Positions 36,187-45,917 are shown, counted from the stretch's first letter. The stretch: 64,000 nt of DNA from Sphingopyxis sp. H053 (GCF_001468225.1 NZ_LNRU01000001.1:124001-188000); one strand, 5' to 3'. A program made the numbers and translations. The notes: generated from the sequence alone by a model not told the origin.

Positions 36187-37689
36187 ATGTCGTTTCGTAT
36201 CGGGGCATCGCTCCTGCCCCTGCTCGCGCTGACCACGGCATGCACCCCCACTCCGGCGCCGTCGGCCGTCGCACCAGTCGCAACATCGGCCACGAAATTG
36301 CCGCCGCTGACCGAGGCCGCCTTTTCCGAAGAGCTGACCGAGCGCACCTTCCGCTATTTCTGGGACACCACCGACACCAAGCGCTGCCTCGCGCCCGATC
36401 GCTGGCCGAGCAACCCCTTCTCGTCGATCGCGGCGACGGGCTTTGCGCTGACCGCTTATGGGATCGGGGCCGAGCGCGGCTATGTGACGCGCGCCGAAGC
36501 GGCGCTGCGCACGCGCGACTGCCTGCGCTTCTACTGGACCGCTCCGCAGGGTGCCGAAGCGGCGGGCAACACGGGCTACAAGGGCTTTTTCTATCACTTC
36601 CTGAAGAATGACGACGGCACGCGTCACAAGACGACCGAATTGTCGACCGTCGACACCAGCCTGTTCCTCGGCGGCGCGCTGTTCGCGCAAAGCTATTACG
36701 ACCGGAACGATCCGGTCGAGGCCGAGATCCGCGATCTTGCCGAGAAGATCTACACGCGCGTCGACTGGACCTTCGTCCAGCGGACCAACACGGGCACCGA
36801 GGCGCGGAACCTCGCGGGTTCGCACGGCATCACCATGGGGTGGAAGCCGGAGAAGGGTTTCGAGACGCACGACTGGGTCGGCTATAATGAGGGCATGCTC
36901 GTCTATGTGCTGGCTCTCGGATCGCCGACGCATCCGGTCGGCAAGGACGCGTGGGACAAGGGCTGGGCCACCGATCTCGAAAAGGACTGGGGCACCTATT
37001 ACGGGCAGCAGCATCTGCAGTTCGAGCCATTGTTCGGGCACCAGTACAGCCATGTCTGGGTCGATTTCCGCGGTATCCGTGACGACTTCATGCGCGGCAA
37101 GGGCATCGATTATTTCGAGAACAGCCGCCGCGCGACGCTGGCGCAGCGTGCCTATGGCGCCGACAATCCGAACAAATGGACGGGCTATAGCGCCGATATC
37201 TGGGGCTGGACCGCGTCGGACGGGCCGGGATATTCGAAGGATAAATATAGCGTCGGCGGAACCCCGCGCTTCTTCAACGGCTATATGGCGCGCGGCGTCA
37301 GCGCGATCCGCGTCGTCGACGACGGGACGGTCGTCCCGACCGCGGCGGGCGGCTCGGTCGCCTTTGCGCCCGAGGTGGCGATCCCCGCACTGATGGCGAT
37401 GCGCACGCAATATGGCGCGCGCCTCTATACGCGCTACGGCTTCAAGGACGCGTTCAACCCCAGTTTCACCTTTGCCGATCCGAATATGCGCAGCGGCGCG
37501 GTCGATCCGGTCCACGGATGGGTCGCCAACGACTATCTCGGTATCGACCAGGGGCCGATCCTCGCGATGATGGAAAACCATCGCAGCGGTTTTGTGTGGA
37601 AGGTGATGCGCAAAAATCCGCATATCGTCCGTGGGCTCCAGCGCATCGGTTTCACCGGCGGCTGGCTGGATCAGACCCCGGCGAAATAA
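36187..37689 (+). CDS. Glycoamylase-domain endo-beta-1,2-glucanase-like protein (GH144 type)
   Basis: 500-aa exported protein. The N-terminus ends in LLALTTACTP, a possible lipobox, followed by an (alpha/alpha)6 glycoamylase domain. ERTFRYFWDTTD, SIAATGFALTAYGIGAERGY, GWKPEKGFETHDWVGYNEGMLVYVLALGSPTHPV and QFEPLFGHQYSHVWVDFRGIRDDFM are the family blocks; the Glu in YNEGM is a likely catalytic residue. GH144 members cut beta-1,2-glucan. ATG 36187 has TTGGAG 6 nt upstream. It forms an operon-like pair with the receptor. Confidence 0.85.
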   Translation: MSFRIGASLLPLLALTTACTPTPAPSAVAPVATSATKLPPLTEAAFSEELTERTFRYFWDTTDTKRCLAPDRWPSNPFSSIAATGFALTAYGIGAERGYVTRAEAALRTRDCLRFYWTAPQGAEAAGNTGYKGFFYHFLKNDDGTRHKTTELSTVDTSLFLGGALFAQSYYDRNDPVEAEIRDLAEKIYTRVDWTFVQRTNTGTEARNLAGSHGITMGWKPEKGFETHDWVGYNEGMLVYVLALGSPTHPVGKDAWDKGWATDLEKDWGTYYGQQHLQFEPLFGHQYSHVWVDFRGIRDDFMRGKGIDYFENSRRATLAQRAYGADNPNKWTGYSADIWGWTASDGPGYSKDKYSVGGTPRFFNGYMARGVSAIRVVDDGTVVPTAAGGSVAFAPEVAIPALMAMRTQYGARLYTRYGFKDAFNPSFTFADPNMRSGAVDPVHGWVANDYLGIDQGPILAMMENHRSGFVWKVMRKNPHIVRGLQRIGFTGGWLDQTPAK

Positions 37690-38001
37690 CCCACCCCGTC
37701 ATCCCGGCCTTCGCGGGGACACTTATGTTATAATTTGTTGGAAGTCGCCATTTGAAACCCTCAAGCGCCCGATAAAACGGCGGGTTTGCGCCTCGTCTCG
37801 GTTGTTCGTTCCAAAGCGGTTTTCCCCGAAAACGGTCATTTCATAGGCTCGGAAAAATTGAGTGCTGCGCGCCCTGAAACCTCTGGGGCGGCTCGGCCCC
37901 ATAAGTGCGAGCGCATGAGTTCAGTGAGAGTGGGCAGTAGCCGAATTCAGTCGGTCCCGCGAAAAATCATACTAACCCAGGTTGGATTATCCGGAGCGTA
38001 C

Positions 38002-38027
38002 GGAACATCGCCTCTCGCGCGGGGGTT
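38002..38027 (+). promoter_or_regulatory. Possible EcfG-type stress promoter before hemerythrin
   Basis: GGAAC (38002-38006), 17 nt, then GGTT (38024-38027), close to the alphaproteobacterial general stress motif GGAAC-N16/17-CGTT. It lies about 50 nt before the hemerythrin start. The rest of 37690-38074 shows only half of a dispersed palindrome near 37700 (GTCATCCCGGCCTTCGCGGG) and no gene. Confidence 0.3.
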
Positions 38028-38074
38028 CCTCGTACGGCGCCCAGCTTTTGGTTGCCCTCATCAGGAGAATATCC

Positions 38075-38620
38075 ATGTCGCTTCTCGACCGCTTTATCGC
38101 CGCCGTCACGCCTCCCGAAAGCGAGGAGGCACGTCGCGAAGCGCGCACCAAGGCGAACGGCGCCGCGATGCCCGGCGACTGGCTCGACCAAATCCTTCAG
38201 CATCATTTGGACCTCGAGGACGCCTTTGCTGAGGTGAAAGCGTGCAAGGACAGCGCGAGCCGCACGGCCGCGCTCAAGAAACTCGGCGTCATCCTGACCG
38301 GGCATGCGATCGCCGAAGAGGCCGTCATCTACCCCGCTATGGCCGATGAGGCGCACAAAGCGCACGCGGCCATGGGCTATGACGAGCAGGCAATGGTCAA
38401 GGTAGAGATGGCGATGCTGGAGAAGCTCGACCCCATGTCCCAGGATTTCATCGACAAGCTCGAGCATATCGAGGGTGCTGTGCAGCATCATATGTATCAG
38501 GAAGAAGGCACTTGGTTCCTCGAGCTCAAAGAGAGCGCATCGGTCGCCGACGAGGCCATGCTCACCAAGCGCTATCAGCAGGAATATGAGCGGTACGTGG
38601 GCGCTCCGTTGCTGGCGTGA
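38075..38620 (+). CDS. Hemerythrin HHE-domain protein
   Basis: 181-aa four-helix protein with iron-ligand residues spread as in HHE proteins: LDQILQHHLDLEDAF, ILTGHAIAEEAVIYPAM and LEHIEGAVQHHMYQEEGTWF. Such proteins bind a di-iron centre and are linked with oxygen or NO sensing and stress; the exact role here is unknown. ATG 38075 has AGGAG at 38063-38067. It is alone, bounded by intergenic regions, and not clearly part of the glucan locus. Confidence 0.88.
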   Translation: MSLLDRFIAAVTPPESEEARREARTKANGAAMPGDWLDQILQHHLDLEDAFAEVKACKDSASRTAALKKLGVILTGHAIAEEAVIYPAMADEAHKAHAAMGYDEQAMVKVEMAMLEKLDPMSQDFIDKLEHIEGAVQHHMYQEEGTWFLELKESASVADEAMLTKRYQQEYERYVGAPLLA

Positions 38621-38868
38621 CGCGTGGCTCCGGCACCCTCGGGGGTGCCGGGGTGCGTCGCGGGGCTGTGGATCAAAACTGAAGCGATTTGCTGCTCCGC
38701 CTCCGGGAATTCGCCTTAGTTCCTTGCTAACAAACGCTGACGTCGCTGGGAACGGTTGCCGACGTCGCCTTTTGACGATCTGCACCTAGAAGCGGACAGT
38801 CTCCAATCGGCCAAAAAAATGCTATCATTGGTGTCCCCGCTTTCGCCGGGATGACGAATGAGGTGTGG

Positions 38869-39735
38869 TCAGCAACCCTTCCCGATGCACAGGTCCGCGA
38901 CCACCGGATAATGATCCGACGGCAGCTTGCCGCCATTCTGGTCGGTCAGCGTCGCGTGGCGCAGCACCGTCACATCGTCGCTGACGAAGATATGGTCGAT
39001 CGGGCTCGGGTCCATCTGCGCGATCTTGAAGCCGGTGAAGGTGCCGAGCGGGCCGTAATGCGGCGTGCGGCTGATAAGGCGGCTGTCGCGGAGCGCGCCT
39101 TTGCCTGGCTCGACGATCGCGGCATAGGGATTGCTCGTCGCGGGGCTGTTGAAGTCTCCCAACAGCACCGCGGTTTCGCCCGGCTTGCGCTGCCCGTCGA
39201 TCCAGCGGCGGATCTGGCGCGCGCTTTCCTGCCGCGCGACCTCGCCGATATGATCGAAATGGGTGTTCACGACGAGCAAGCTGCGCTTCGCGCTCCGGTC
39301 GTGCAGCCGCGCCCACGTGGCGATCCGCGGCAGCGCGGCGTCCCATCCCTTGCTCGGGGTCTCGGGCGTCGGCGACAGCCAGAACGTCCCCGATCCCACG
39401 AGGGTGAAGCGGTCGCGGCGGAAACCCAGCGGCGAATATTCGCCCTTTTCCTTGCCGTCGTCGCGCGCGACGCCGACGAATTGATAGCCGGGCAGATCGG
39501 CCTCGACCGCCTGTTTCTGGTGCTGCAACACCTCCTGCATCCCGACGAAATCGGGCGCCTGATAGGCAACGAGCGCGATCAGCGCGCTTCGCCGGTGCGG
39601 CCAGGCGTTGTCGCCGTCCGACGCGAGGTCGAGGCGGATGTTGTAGGTCATCGCCTCATAATGATCGGCGCGTTCTTTGGCGGCGGCGGGCAGTGCGAGC
39701 AGCGCCGCGGCAGCGAGGATCAGTGCTTTTTTCAT
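38869..39735 (-). CDS. Exported endonuclease/exonuclease/phosphatase-family hydrolase
   Basis: 288-aa protein with a signal peptide (KKALILAAAALLALPAAAK). EEP-fold residues are AMTYNIRLD, the metal Glu in VGMQEVLQHQ, LVVNTHFDHIGEVARQESA, LLGDFNS and PSDHYPVVADL. Members of this group are common in carbohydrate-use loci, where the substrate is usually unknown; nuclease activity should not be assumed. The start overlaps the GH1 stop by 4 nt, making it the last gene of a long minus-strand operon. Confidence 0.88.
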   Translation of the reverse strand: MKKALILAAAALLALPAAAKERADHYEAMTYNIRLDLASDGDNAWPHRRSALIALVAYQAPDFVGMQEVLQHQKQAVEADLPGYQFVGVARDDGKEKGEYSPLGFRRDRFTLVGSGTFWLSPTPETPSKGWDAALPRIATWARLHDRSAKRSLLVVNTHFDHIGEVARQESARQIRRWIDGQRKPGETAVLLGDFNSPATSNPYAAIVEPGKGALRDSRLISRTPHYGPLGTFTGFKIAQMDPSPIDHIFVSDDVTVLRHATLTDQNGGKLPSDHYPVVADLCIGKGC

Positions 39736-41078
39736 CCGAGGTTCCCTCCATTGGCCGCGATCACGCTGCTGTAGAAGCGCGCGCTGCGCTTCGGCGTGCG
39801 GACCTGCGTTTGATAATCGACATGCACGATCCCGAAGCGTTTCGAAAAGCCCAGCGACCATTCGAGATTGTCGAGCAGCGACCACGCCATATAGCCCCGC
39901 ACATCGACGCCCTTCCGGATCGCATCACCGATCGCCGAGATGTGTGTGCGCAGATAATCGCAGCGCAGCGGATCGTCGATCCCGTCGGGGCCGGCGGTCG
40001 GCGGGTCGTAGAAGGCAGCGCCATTCTCGGTGATATAGACGGGGATATCGCCATAGGTGTCGCGGAACCAGACGAGCATATCGGTGAGCGCGGGCGGATA
40101 GACTTCCCAGTCGGTCGTCGTGTGCGTCGCGACCTGCTTCACCGGCGAGGCGCCGACGGGCCACTGGTTCGGGTCGGCCTTTACAACGTTGCGCGTATAA
40201 TAGTTGATGCCGATGAAATCGACCGGCTGGCAGATCGCCTTCAGGTCTTCGGCGGACCATTCGGGCCATGCCTCACCGAACACCTCGGCGAGTTCGGCGG
40301 GGTAGGAACCTTTCAGCGCCGGATCGAGATATTGGCGGTTCATGTAAGCGTGCGCGCGCGCCGTTGCGGCGATGTCCTCGGGGCTGTCGCTCGCCGGATA
40401 TTTGGGTTCGATATTGACGACGAGGCCGATCTCGTGCGCGCCTTCGCTGCGGTAGGCTTCGACCGCCGCACCGTGCGCGCGCATCAGATTGTGGCTCGCG
40501 ATCGGGGTCTCGAACAGATTGCGATGCCCGGGCGCGAGCGCGCCATGGAGGTAGCCGCCGTCGGTGATCACCCACGGTTCGTTGAGCGTCACCCATTTCT
40601 TCACGCGCCCGTCGAGGCGGCGGTACATCACCGAGCCATAGTCCGCAAACCAGCCGGCAATGTCGCGGTTGAGCCAGCCGCCCTTGTCGTCGAGTGCCGC
40701 GGGCAGGTCCCAATGGTGCAGCGTCAGCAAGGGCTCGATATCGTTCTTGAGCAATTCGTCGACGAGCCGCTCATAGAAATCCAAACCCGGCTCGTTCACG
40801 CGCCCGGTTCCCTCGGGCAGCACGCGGCCCCAGTTGACGCTGAAGCGATAGGCTTTCAGCCCCAATTCCTTCATCAGCGCGACATCGGCGGGCATGCGGT
40901 TATAATGGTCGCACGCGACATCGCCGGTGTCGCCCTTCACCGCCATCAGCCGCGGGTCGTGGCTGAATCGCTGCCAGATGCTCGCGCCCGCGCCATCGGC
41001 GAGCGGCGATCCTTCGATCTGATAGGCGGCGGTCGCCGCGCCCCACAGGAAATCGTCGGGGAAGACACTCTTGCTCAT
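39732..41078 (-). CDS. Beta-glucosidase, GH1
   Basis: 448-aa cytosolic glycosidase. FLWGAATAAYQIEGSP at the N-terminus, acid/base Glu in VTLNEPWVI and nucleophile Glu in YITENGAAFYDP are intact. Without a signal peptide it would split imported beta-linked disaccharides (for example sophorose or cellobiose) delivered by the ABC or MFS transporter. It overlaps both neighbours by 4 nt. Confidence 0.95.
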   Translation of the reverse strand: MSKSVFPDDFLWGAATAAYQIEGSPLADGAGASIWQRFSHDPRLMAVKGDTGDVACDHYNRMPADVALMKELGLKAYRFSVNWGRVLPEGTGRVNEPGLDFYERLVDELLKNDIEPLLTLHHWDLPAALDDKGGWLNRDIAGWFADYGSVMYRRLDGRVKKWVTLNEPWVITDGGYLHGALAPGHRNLFETPIASHNLMRAHGAAVEAYRSEGAHEIGLVVNIEPKYPASDSPEDIAATARAHAYMNRQYLDPALKGSYPAELAEVFGEAWPEWSAEDLKAICQPVDFIGINYYTRNVVKADPNQWPVGASPVKQVATHTTTDWEVYPPALTDMLVWFRDTYGDIPVYITENGAAFYDPPTAGPDGIDDPLRCDYLRTHISAIGDAIRKGVDVRGYMAWSLLDNLEWSLGFSKRFGIVHVDYQTQVRTPKRSARFYSSVIAANGGNLG

Positions 41079-41830
41079 TTTCTGTCCTTGTTGGTGATCG
41101 TTGGGGAGGGGAGCTTTTGCTCGAGCAACCAGGCGTAGAGCGCCGGGTCGTCATAGGCGGGATCCCAGGCGTTGTGGCCGAGGTCGGGATAGATGGTCAG
41201 GCGGACCTTGCGGCCGCCGCACGCGCGGATCGCGCGCGCCATCGCGAAGCTGCCTTCGGGGATGACGACATCGTCGCGGTCGCCGTGAAACGCCCAGACG
41301 GGCAGGTCCATCAGGCGGCACGCTTCGCCGATATTGCCGCGCCCGGCGACCGCCGCGACCGCCGCGAACCGCTTGGGCTCGGCGATCGCCCAGCGCCAGC
41401 TGGCATGGCCGCCGCGGCTGAGACCCGTGAGGTACACGCGCGTAGAATCGATGCGATATGCCTTGGCGATATGGTCGACCAGCTTGTCGAGCTTGTCGAT
41501 ATCCCAATCCTGATCGGTGCCGAGCAAGGGCGACACGGTGAGGAAGGGGAAGGCCGGGTCGCGCTCGGCGATCTTCGGCGGGCCGTGGACCTTGACCTTC
41601 GCGACATCGTCGCCGCGCTCGCCCGAGCCGTGGAGGAAGACCAGCAGCGGATATTGCTTCGCGGTGTCGGTCAGATAGCCCATCGGCACGAACAGCTGAT
41701 AGGGATAATTGCCGGGCGCGATCGCTGGCTGCGGCGTCTGCCCTTCGATTGCCGGCGCGGCTTTCGTTTTCGCGGCGGCAGGCGAGGCGGCGAGCGCGAG
41801 GCCCAGCAATGCCGCGGTCCAATATGTCAT
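41075..41830 (-). CDS. Exported alpha/beta-hydrolase (esterase)
   Basis: 251-aa alpha/beta-hydrolase with signal peptide (MTYWTAALLGLALAASPAAA). LLVFLHGSGERGDD holds the oxyanion region, YLTGLSRGGHASW the nucleophile Ser, DRDDVVIP the Asp and DLGHNAWDPAY the His. Similar proteins in sugar loci are carbohydrate or feruloyl-type esterases; here the substrate is unknown. ATG 41830 follows AAGGA by 7 nt; ATG 41857 would place a short polar extension before the signal peptide. Confidence 0.85.
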   Translation of the reverse strand: MTYWTAALLGLALAASPAAAKTKAAPAIEGQTPQPAIAPGNYPYQLFVPMGYLTDTAKQYPLLVFLHGSGERGDDVAKVKVHGPPKIAERDPAFPFLTVSPLLGTDQDWDIDKLDKLVDHIAKAYRIDSTRVYLTGLSRGGHASWRWAIAEPKRFAAVAAVAGRGNIGEACRLMDLPVWAFHGDRDDVVIPEGSFAMARAIRACGGRKVRLTIYPDLGHNAWDPAYDDPALYAWLLEQKLPSPTITNKDRK

Positions 41831-41853
41831 GCATCTGTCCTTGGTTGAAAGGG

Positions 41854-42669
41854 TCATCCCTTGACGCTCCCGGTCAGGAGGCCGCTCAGGTAAAAGCGCT
41901 GGAGCGCGAGGAAGAGGATGAGCACGGGCAGGGTGGTGACCACCGCGCCCGCCATCATCAGCTCATTGTCCTGCACATGCTGGCGGCTCATCGCGGCGAG
42001 CGCGACGGGCAGCGTATAGAGATCCTGATCGGCGAGGATGATCAGCGGCCACATGAAATCGTTCCAGCTGCCGAGGAAGACGAACAGCGCGAGCGTGACG
42101 ATGATCGGGGTCAGGATCGGCAGCACGATGCGGCGGAGGATCTGCCCCTCGCTCGCGCCGTCGATGCGCGCCGCCTCGAGCATCTCGTCGGGGATCGACA
42201 GGCAATACTGGCGGACGAGGAAGATGCCGAAGATGCCCGCGAGCCACGGCACGAGCGCGCCGGCATAGCTGTTGACGAGTCCCATCGCCTTGAGTTCGAG
42301 GAAGAGCGGCAGCATCCCGATCTGCCCCGGCACGACGAGCGCCGCGACGAGCAGGCGGAAGGTCGCGTCGCGTCCCTTGAAGCGCAGCTTGGCAAAGGCA
42401 TAGCCCGCCGGGATCGTGAAGAGCAGCGCGAGCCCGGTCGCGAGTGTCGAGATCAGCAGGCTGTTGAGCAGGAAACGCCCGATGCCGAAGGTGCCGAACA
42501 GCATGCGGTAATTGTCGAGGCTAGGGTCGTTTGGCAGCAGCGGCGGCGGGAATTGCGATGCCTCGCCGCGCGCCATGAAGCTGACCGATAGCATCCACAG
42601 CAGGGGCGCGATCGTGAGCAGTGCGACGAGCGCGGCGAGCAAGGTCACGGACCAGCGGCGGAGGCTCAT
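41854..42669 (-). CDS. Carbohydrate ABC transporter permease (MalG type)
   Basis: 271-aa permease with six helices. The coupling motif is EAARIDGASEGQILRRIVLPILTPIIVT; PAGYAFAKLRFKGRD and LGSWNDFMWPLIIL are typical of MalG-like proteins. The start overlaps the MalF-type stop by 4 nt. It forms the channel with the next gene upstream. Confidence 0.93.
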   Translation of the reverse strand: MSLRRWSVTLLAALVALLTIAPLLWMLSVSFMARGEASQFPPPLLPNDPSLDNYRMLFGTFGIGRFLLNSLLISTLATGLALLFTIPAGYAFAKLRFKGRDATFRLLVAALVVPGQIGMLPLFLELKAMGLVNSYAGALVPWLAGIFGIFLVRQYCLSIPDEMLEAARIDGASEGQILRRIVLPILTPIIVTLALFVFLGSWNDFMWPLIILADQDLYTLPVALAAMSRQHVQDNELMMAGAVVTTLPVLILFLALQRFYLSGLLTGSVKG

Positions 42670-43592
42670 ATCGCGCCGCTCCGCCTGGCCAGCCGCAGTT
42701 GCACCAAAGTCACCGCGAGAATGCAGAGGAAGAGCAGGAAGGCGACTGCCGCGCCCGACCCGAGGTTCCACCATTTGAACCCCTCCTCATACATGAAATA
42801 GAGGATGGTGACGGTCGACTGCGCGGGGCCGCCCTGCGTCATCACATAGGGTTCGGCGAACAGCTGGAACATGCCCGCGACGGTCAGCACCGAGACGAGC
42901 AGCACGGTGGGGGCGATCGCGGGCAGGGTGACGTGGCGGAGGCGCGTGAACCATCCCGCGCCATCGATCCGCGCCGCCTCGTCGAGCTCGCGCGGCACCG
43001 TTTGCAGCGCCGCGAGGAAGATGATCATATTATAGCCGAAGGTCTTCCAGCCGACGAAGATCAGGATCGCGGGCAGCGATGCATGCGGATCGCCGAGCCA
43101 GTCGATCGGCGCGATACCGAACGGCGAGAGCAGGTAATTGACAAGGCCGTAGCGCGTATGGAGCAGATAGCGCCATACGACCGCGGTCGCGACAAGCGTC
43201 GTCACATAAGGCGCGAACAGCGCGACGCGCCACACCGGCCGCCATTTCAGCCAGCGCGAATTGACAAGCATCGCCGCGAACAGCGACAGCGCAACGATGA
43301 AGGGCACGCCGAAGCCGACAAACAGCAAGGTGTTCGTCACCGCTTTCCAGAACAGTGGGTTACCAAGCAGTCTTTCGTAATTCTCGAAACCGACAAAGCG
43401 CAGATTGCCGATGTCGGCGAGCGCGTAGATGTCGAAATCGGTGAAGCTCAGGGCTAGCGACGCGATCGCCGGCAGGACGAAGAAGAGGATGATCGCGGCA
43501 AGCGCAGGCGACGACATCGCCCAGCCCGCGCGCGCTTCGCTCGCCCGTCCGGCGGCGATCGCGCTTTCGCTGGTTCGCCGCTGCGCGCTCAC
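42666..43592 (-). CDS. Carbohydrate ABC transporter permease (MalF type)
   Basis: 308-aa permease with six or more helices, coupling motif DEAARIDGAGWFTRLRHVTLPAIAPTVLL and LFAEPYVMTQGGPAQST, which is characteristic of CUT1 MalF-like subunits. It starts within the binding-protein gene stop (4-nt overlap). Complete CUT1 importers are unusual in sphingomonads, which usually rely on TonB-dependent receptors with MFS permeases. Confidence 0.93.
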   Translation of the reverse strand: MSAQRRTSESAIAAGRASEARAGWAMSSPALAAIILFFVLPAIASLALSFTDFDIYALADIGNLRFVGFENYERLLGNPLFWKAVTNTLLFVGFGVPFIVALSLFAAMLVNSRWLKWRPVWRVALFAPYVTTLVATAVVWRYLLHTRYGLVNYLLSPFGIAPIDWLGDPHASLPAILIFVGWKTFGYNMIIFLAALQTVPRELDEAARIDGAGWFTRLRHVTLPAIAPTVLLVSVLTVAGMFQLFAEPYVMTQGGPAQSTVTILYFMYEEGFKWWNLGSGAAVAFLLFLCILAVTLVQLRLARRSGAI

Positions 43593-44863
43593 AGTGCACG
43601 CCCTTTGTCCAGCATCCAGCGCCGCTTTTCGAGCAGGCGGTCGGCGCGGACGTCGATCTCTTTCGCGGCTTCATCGACGCTGTACTGGCCGCGCACCATC
43701 CGCTCGGCGACGATCTGCATTTCGGTGACGATGCGCTCCCATTCGGGCACCTTGGGCAACGGCGTCGCATGGTCGAGTTGCGTCGCGAAGGGGGCGACGA
43801 TCGGGTCGTCCGCGAGTCCGGCTTTGGCCCATACCGACCGCCGCGCGGGAAGGTCGCCGGTGAGTTGCTGGAACTTCAGCTGTGCGGCGGGCGCCATCAG
43901 CCGCGACACCAGATCCCATCCCGCGTCGCCCTGATCGTTGCCCGCAAACACGACGAGGCTCGATCCGCCCGGGGCCGCCGATCCGATGCCGTCGGGGCCG
44001 GGATTCGGCGCGGTCGCCCAATTGCCCTGCATGGCGGGGGCGAGGCGGGACTTCATATCGCCGATCGTCCATGGGCCCGACAGGAACAGGCTGAAATAGC
44101 CTTTCGCAAACTCGTCCCATATGTTCGAAATCTGGGCCGAGGATGCCAGCGGCGCCAACCCCCCATCGAACAAGCTTTTGTAGAACGCCAGCGCGGCCTT
44201 GAATTCGGGGTCAGAAAACGCACCGCGCGCGCCGTCGTCGCGCAGCATGCGCGCTCCGGCCGACAGCGCGAGCGTCGTCAGCTGCTCATATTCGTTGAGC
44301 GGATAGAGCAGCGCATAATTGCCCGCGCCGACCTGACGCTTCACCTTGTGCAGCGCGGTCTTCCATCCGGCCCAGTCCGCCGGCGGCGCATCATATCCGG
44401 CGCGCGCGAACAGGTCCTTGCGGTAATATTGCAACCGCGTGTCGACATACCAGGGGATCGCCCATGCCAGGCCTGCGATGCGGTTGGTTTCGACCACCGC
44501 GCCGAACTGATCGTCGAGCAGCCCGAGCGCGCGATCGGGAACCGGCGCGATCGCACCGATCGCCGCCAGTTCGGCGATCCAGCTGTTGCCGACCTGTCCA
44601 ACCGTGGGCAGCGACCCGCCTGCGAAGCCGGTGAGCAATTTTTCGTGCGCCGCGGTCCATGGCAGCGGCTGGATGGTGATCGGCGGTGCGCTCGCGGGCC
44701 AGTCGATCGTTTTCAGCAGTTCGGGCAGGCTCGCGGCCTCATTACCCATCGCCCAGACGGTCAGGGCGGCATTGCCGCGCGTGCCGCAGCCGGTCAGCAG
44801 CGAAGCAAGGGGCAGCGCGGCGAGCGCGCCCGTCAGATGGCGCCGCGTCAGCTGCATAGGCAT
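43589..44863 (-). CDS. Sugar-binding lipoprotein of the ABC importer
   Basis: 424-aa extracytoplasmic solute-binding protein, family 1. Basic N-terminus MQLTRRHLTG followed by lipobox LLTGC, so a lipid-anchored protein. WAIPWYVDTRLQYYRKDLFARAG, LFLSGPWTIGDM and GGSSLVVFAGNDQ are CUT1-binder features. ATG 44863 or ATG 44857 may be the start; no strong Shine-Dalgarno distinguishes them. It follows the LacI gene by 16 nt. Confidence 0.92.
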   Translation of the reverse strand: MPMQLTRRHLTGALAALPLASLLTGCGTRGNAALTVWAMGNEAASLPELLKTIDWPASAPPITIQPLPWTAAHEKLLTGFAGGSLPTVGQVGNSWIAELAAIGAIAPVPDRALGLLDDQFGAVVETNRIAGLAWAIPWYVDTRLQYYRKDLFARAGYDAPPADWAGWKTALHKVKRQVGAGNYALLYPLNEYEQLTTLALSAGARMLRDDGARGAFSDPEFKAALAFYKSLFDGGLAPLASSAQISNIWDEFAKGYFSLFLSGPWTIGDMKSRLAPAMQGNWATAPNPGPDGIGSAAPGGSSLVVFAGNDQGDAGWDLVSRLMAPAAQLKFQQLTGDLPARRSVWAKAGLADDPIVAPFATQLDHATPLPKVPEWERIVTEMQIVAERMVRGQYSVDEAAKEIDVRADRLLEKRRWMLDKGRAL

Positions 44864-44879
44864 GGCCGCGCCGGTTGCA

Positions 44880-45917
44880 TCATGTCGGCAAGGCTCCCGC
44901 CGCGGCGACGCTCGCCGGCGTTGCCGCCCCGCCGGTCGTGCCCCGCGCAACCAGCGTCGGGGTCAGGATCGTCGCGCTCGCGCCGCCCAGCGTTTCGCCG
45001 CGAAGGATGCGCAGCAACATCATCATCGCGGTCGACCCCAGCCGGTCGATCTTGACCTGCATCGTTGTCAGCGACGGATTGAGGTGGCGTGCGAGCGGGA
45101 TGTCGTCGAACCCCGCCACCAGCACGTCACCGGGAACCGACATGCCCGCATTGGCCAGCTCCGCCATCAGCCCGACCGCCATCTGGTCGTTCGCGGCAAA
45201 GACGGCGTCGGCGGGCAATTGTCCCTGCACGAGCAGCCGGCCGGCCTGCGCGCCGCTCTCTTCCGAAAAATCGCCGGGCAGGATCGCGGGGTTCGAAATC
45301 TTGGCGATCCGTGTCATCGCGTCGACAAAGCCGCGCTGGCGGTCGCGCGCGTCGCGGTTGTGCTTGGGCCCCGCGATATGGACGATCTGCCGCATGCCGC
45401 GCGCGAGCAGCGCCTCGGTCATCGCATAGGCCCCTTGATAATTGTCGACCGCCACAAAGGGCAGGTCGAGCGAGCCCGCGTCATAATTGAGCAGTACCGT
45501 GGGGAGCGCCGGGTCGAGATAGTCGGACAGCAGTTCGGGCTTCAAATCGGGCGGCATCACGAGCAGCCCGTCGACGCGCCCGCGCATCGCCGCGATCGCG
45601 GCGGCGGTCTCGTGCGTGCTGCCGTGCATGTTGCCGAGCAGCAAGTGCATACCCGATTCATGCGCGACCAGATCGATGCCGCGGATGATTTCGGAGAAGA
45701 ATTCGCCGAACAGGTCGGGCAGGATGACGCCGACGGTGTCGGTCTTGCGCCGCGTCAGGCTGCGCGCGCCGCTGTGCGGGACGAAGTTGAGCTTCTTGAC
45801 CGCCGCCATCACCGCGGCCTTCGTCGGTGCCGTGACATTGCCGAGCCCGTTGATCGCCCGCGATGCCGTCGCCACCGAAACCCCCGCTTCGCGGGCGACG
45901 TCCCTCAATGTAGCCAT
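44880..45917 (-). CDS. LacI-family regulator of the glucan locus
   Basis: 345-aa regulator. The HTH and hinge (about 1-60) are ATLRDVAREAGVSVATASRAINGLGNVT and KAAVMAAVKKLNFVPHSGARSL; the periplasmic-binding-like domain runs about 62-335 with DAVFAANDQMAVGLMAELANAG and VAGFDDIPLARHLNPSLTTM. ATG 45917 starts the HTH directly. A palindrome at 46005-46018 lies 88 nt upstream, suggesting autoregulation. The gene sits between the ATPase and the binding protein of the sugar importer. Confidence 0.94.
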   Translation of the reverse strand: MATLRDVAREAGVSVATASRAINGLGNVTAPTKAAVMAAVKKLNFVPHSGARSLTRRKTDTVGVILPDLFGEFFSEIIRGIDLVAHESGMHLLLGNMHGSTHETAAAIAAMRGRVDGLLVMPPDLKPELLSDYLDPALPTVLLNYDAGSLDLPFVAVDNYQGAYAMTEALLARGMRQIVHIAGPKHNRDARDRQRGFVDAMTRIAKISNPAILPGDFSEESGAQAGRLLVQGQLPADAVFAANDQMAVGLMAELANAGMSVPGDVLVAGFDDIPLARHLNPSLTTMQVKIDRLGSTAMMMLLRILRGETLGGASATILTPTLVARGTTGGAATPASVAAAGALPT

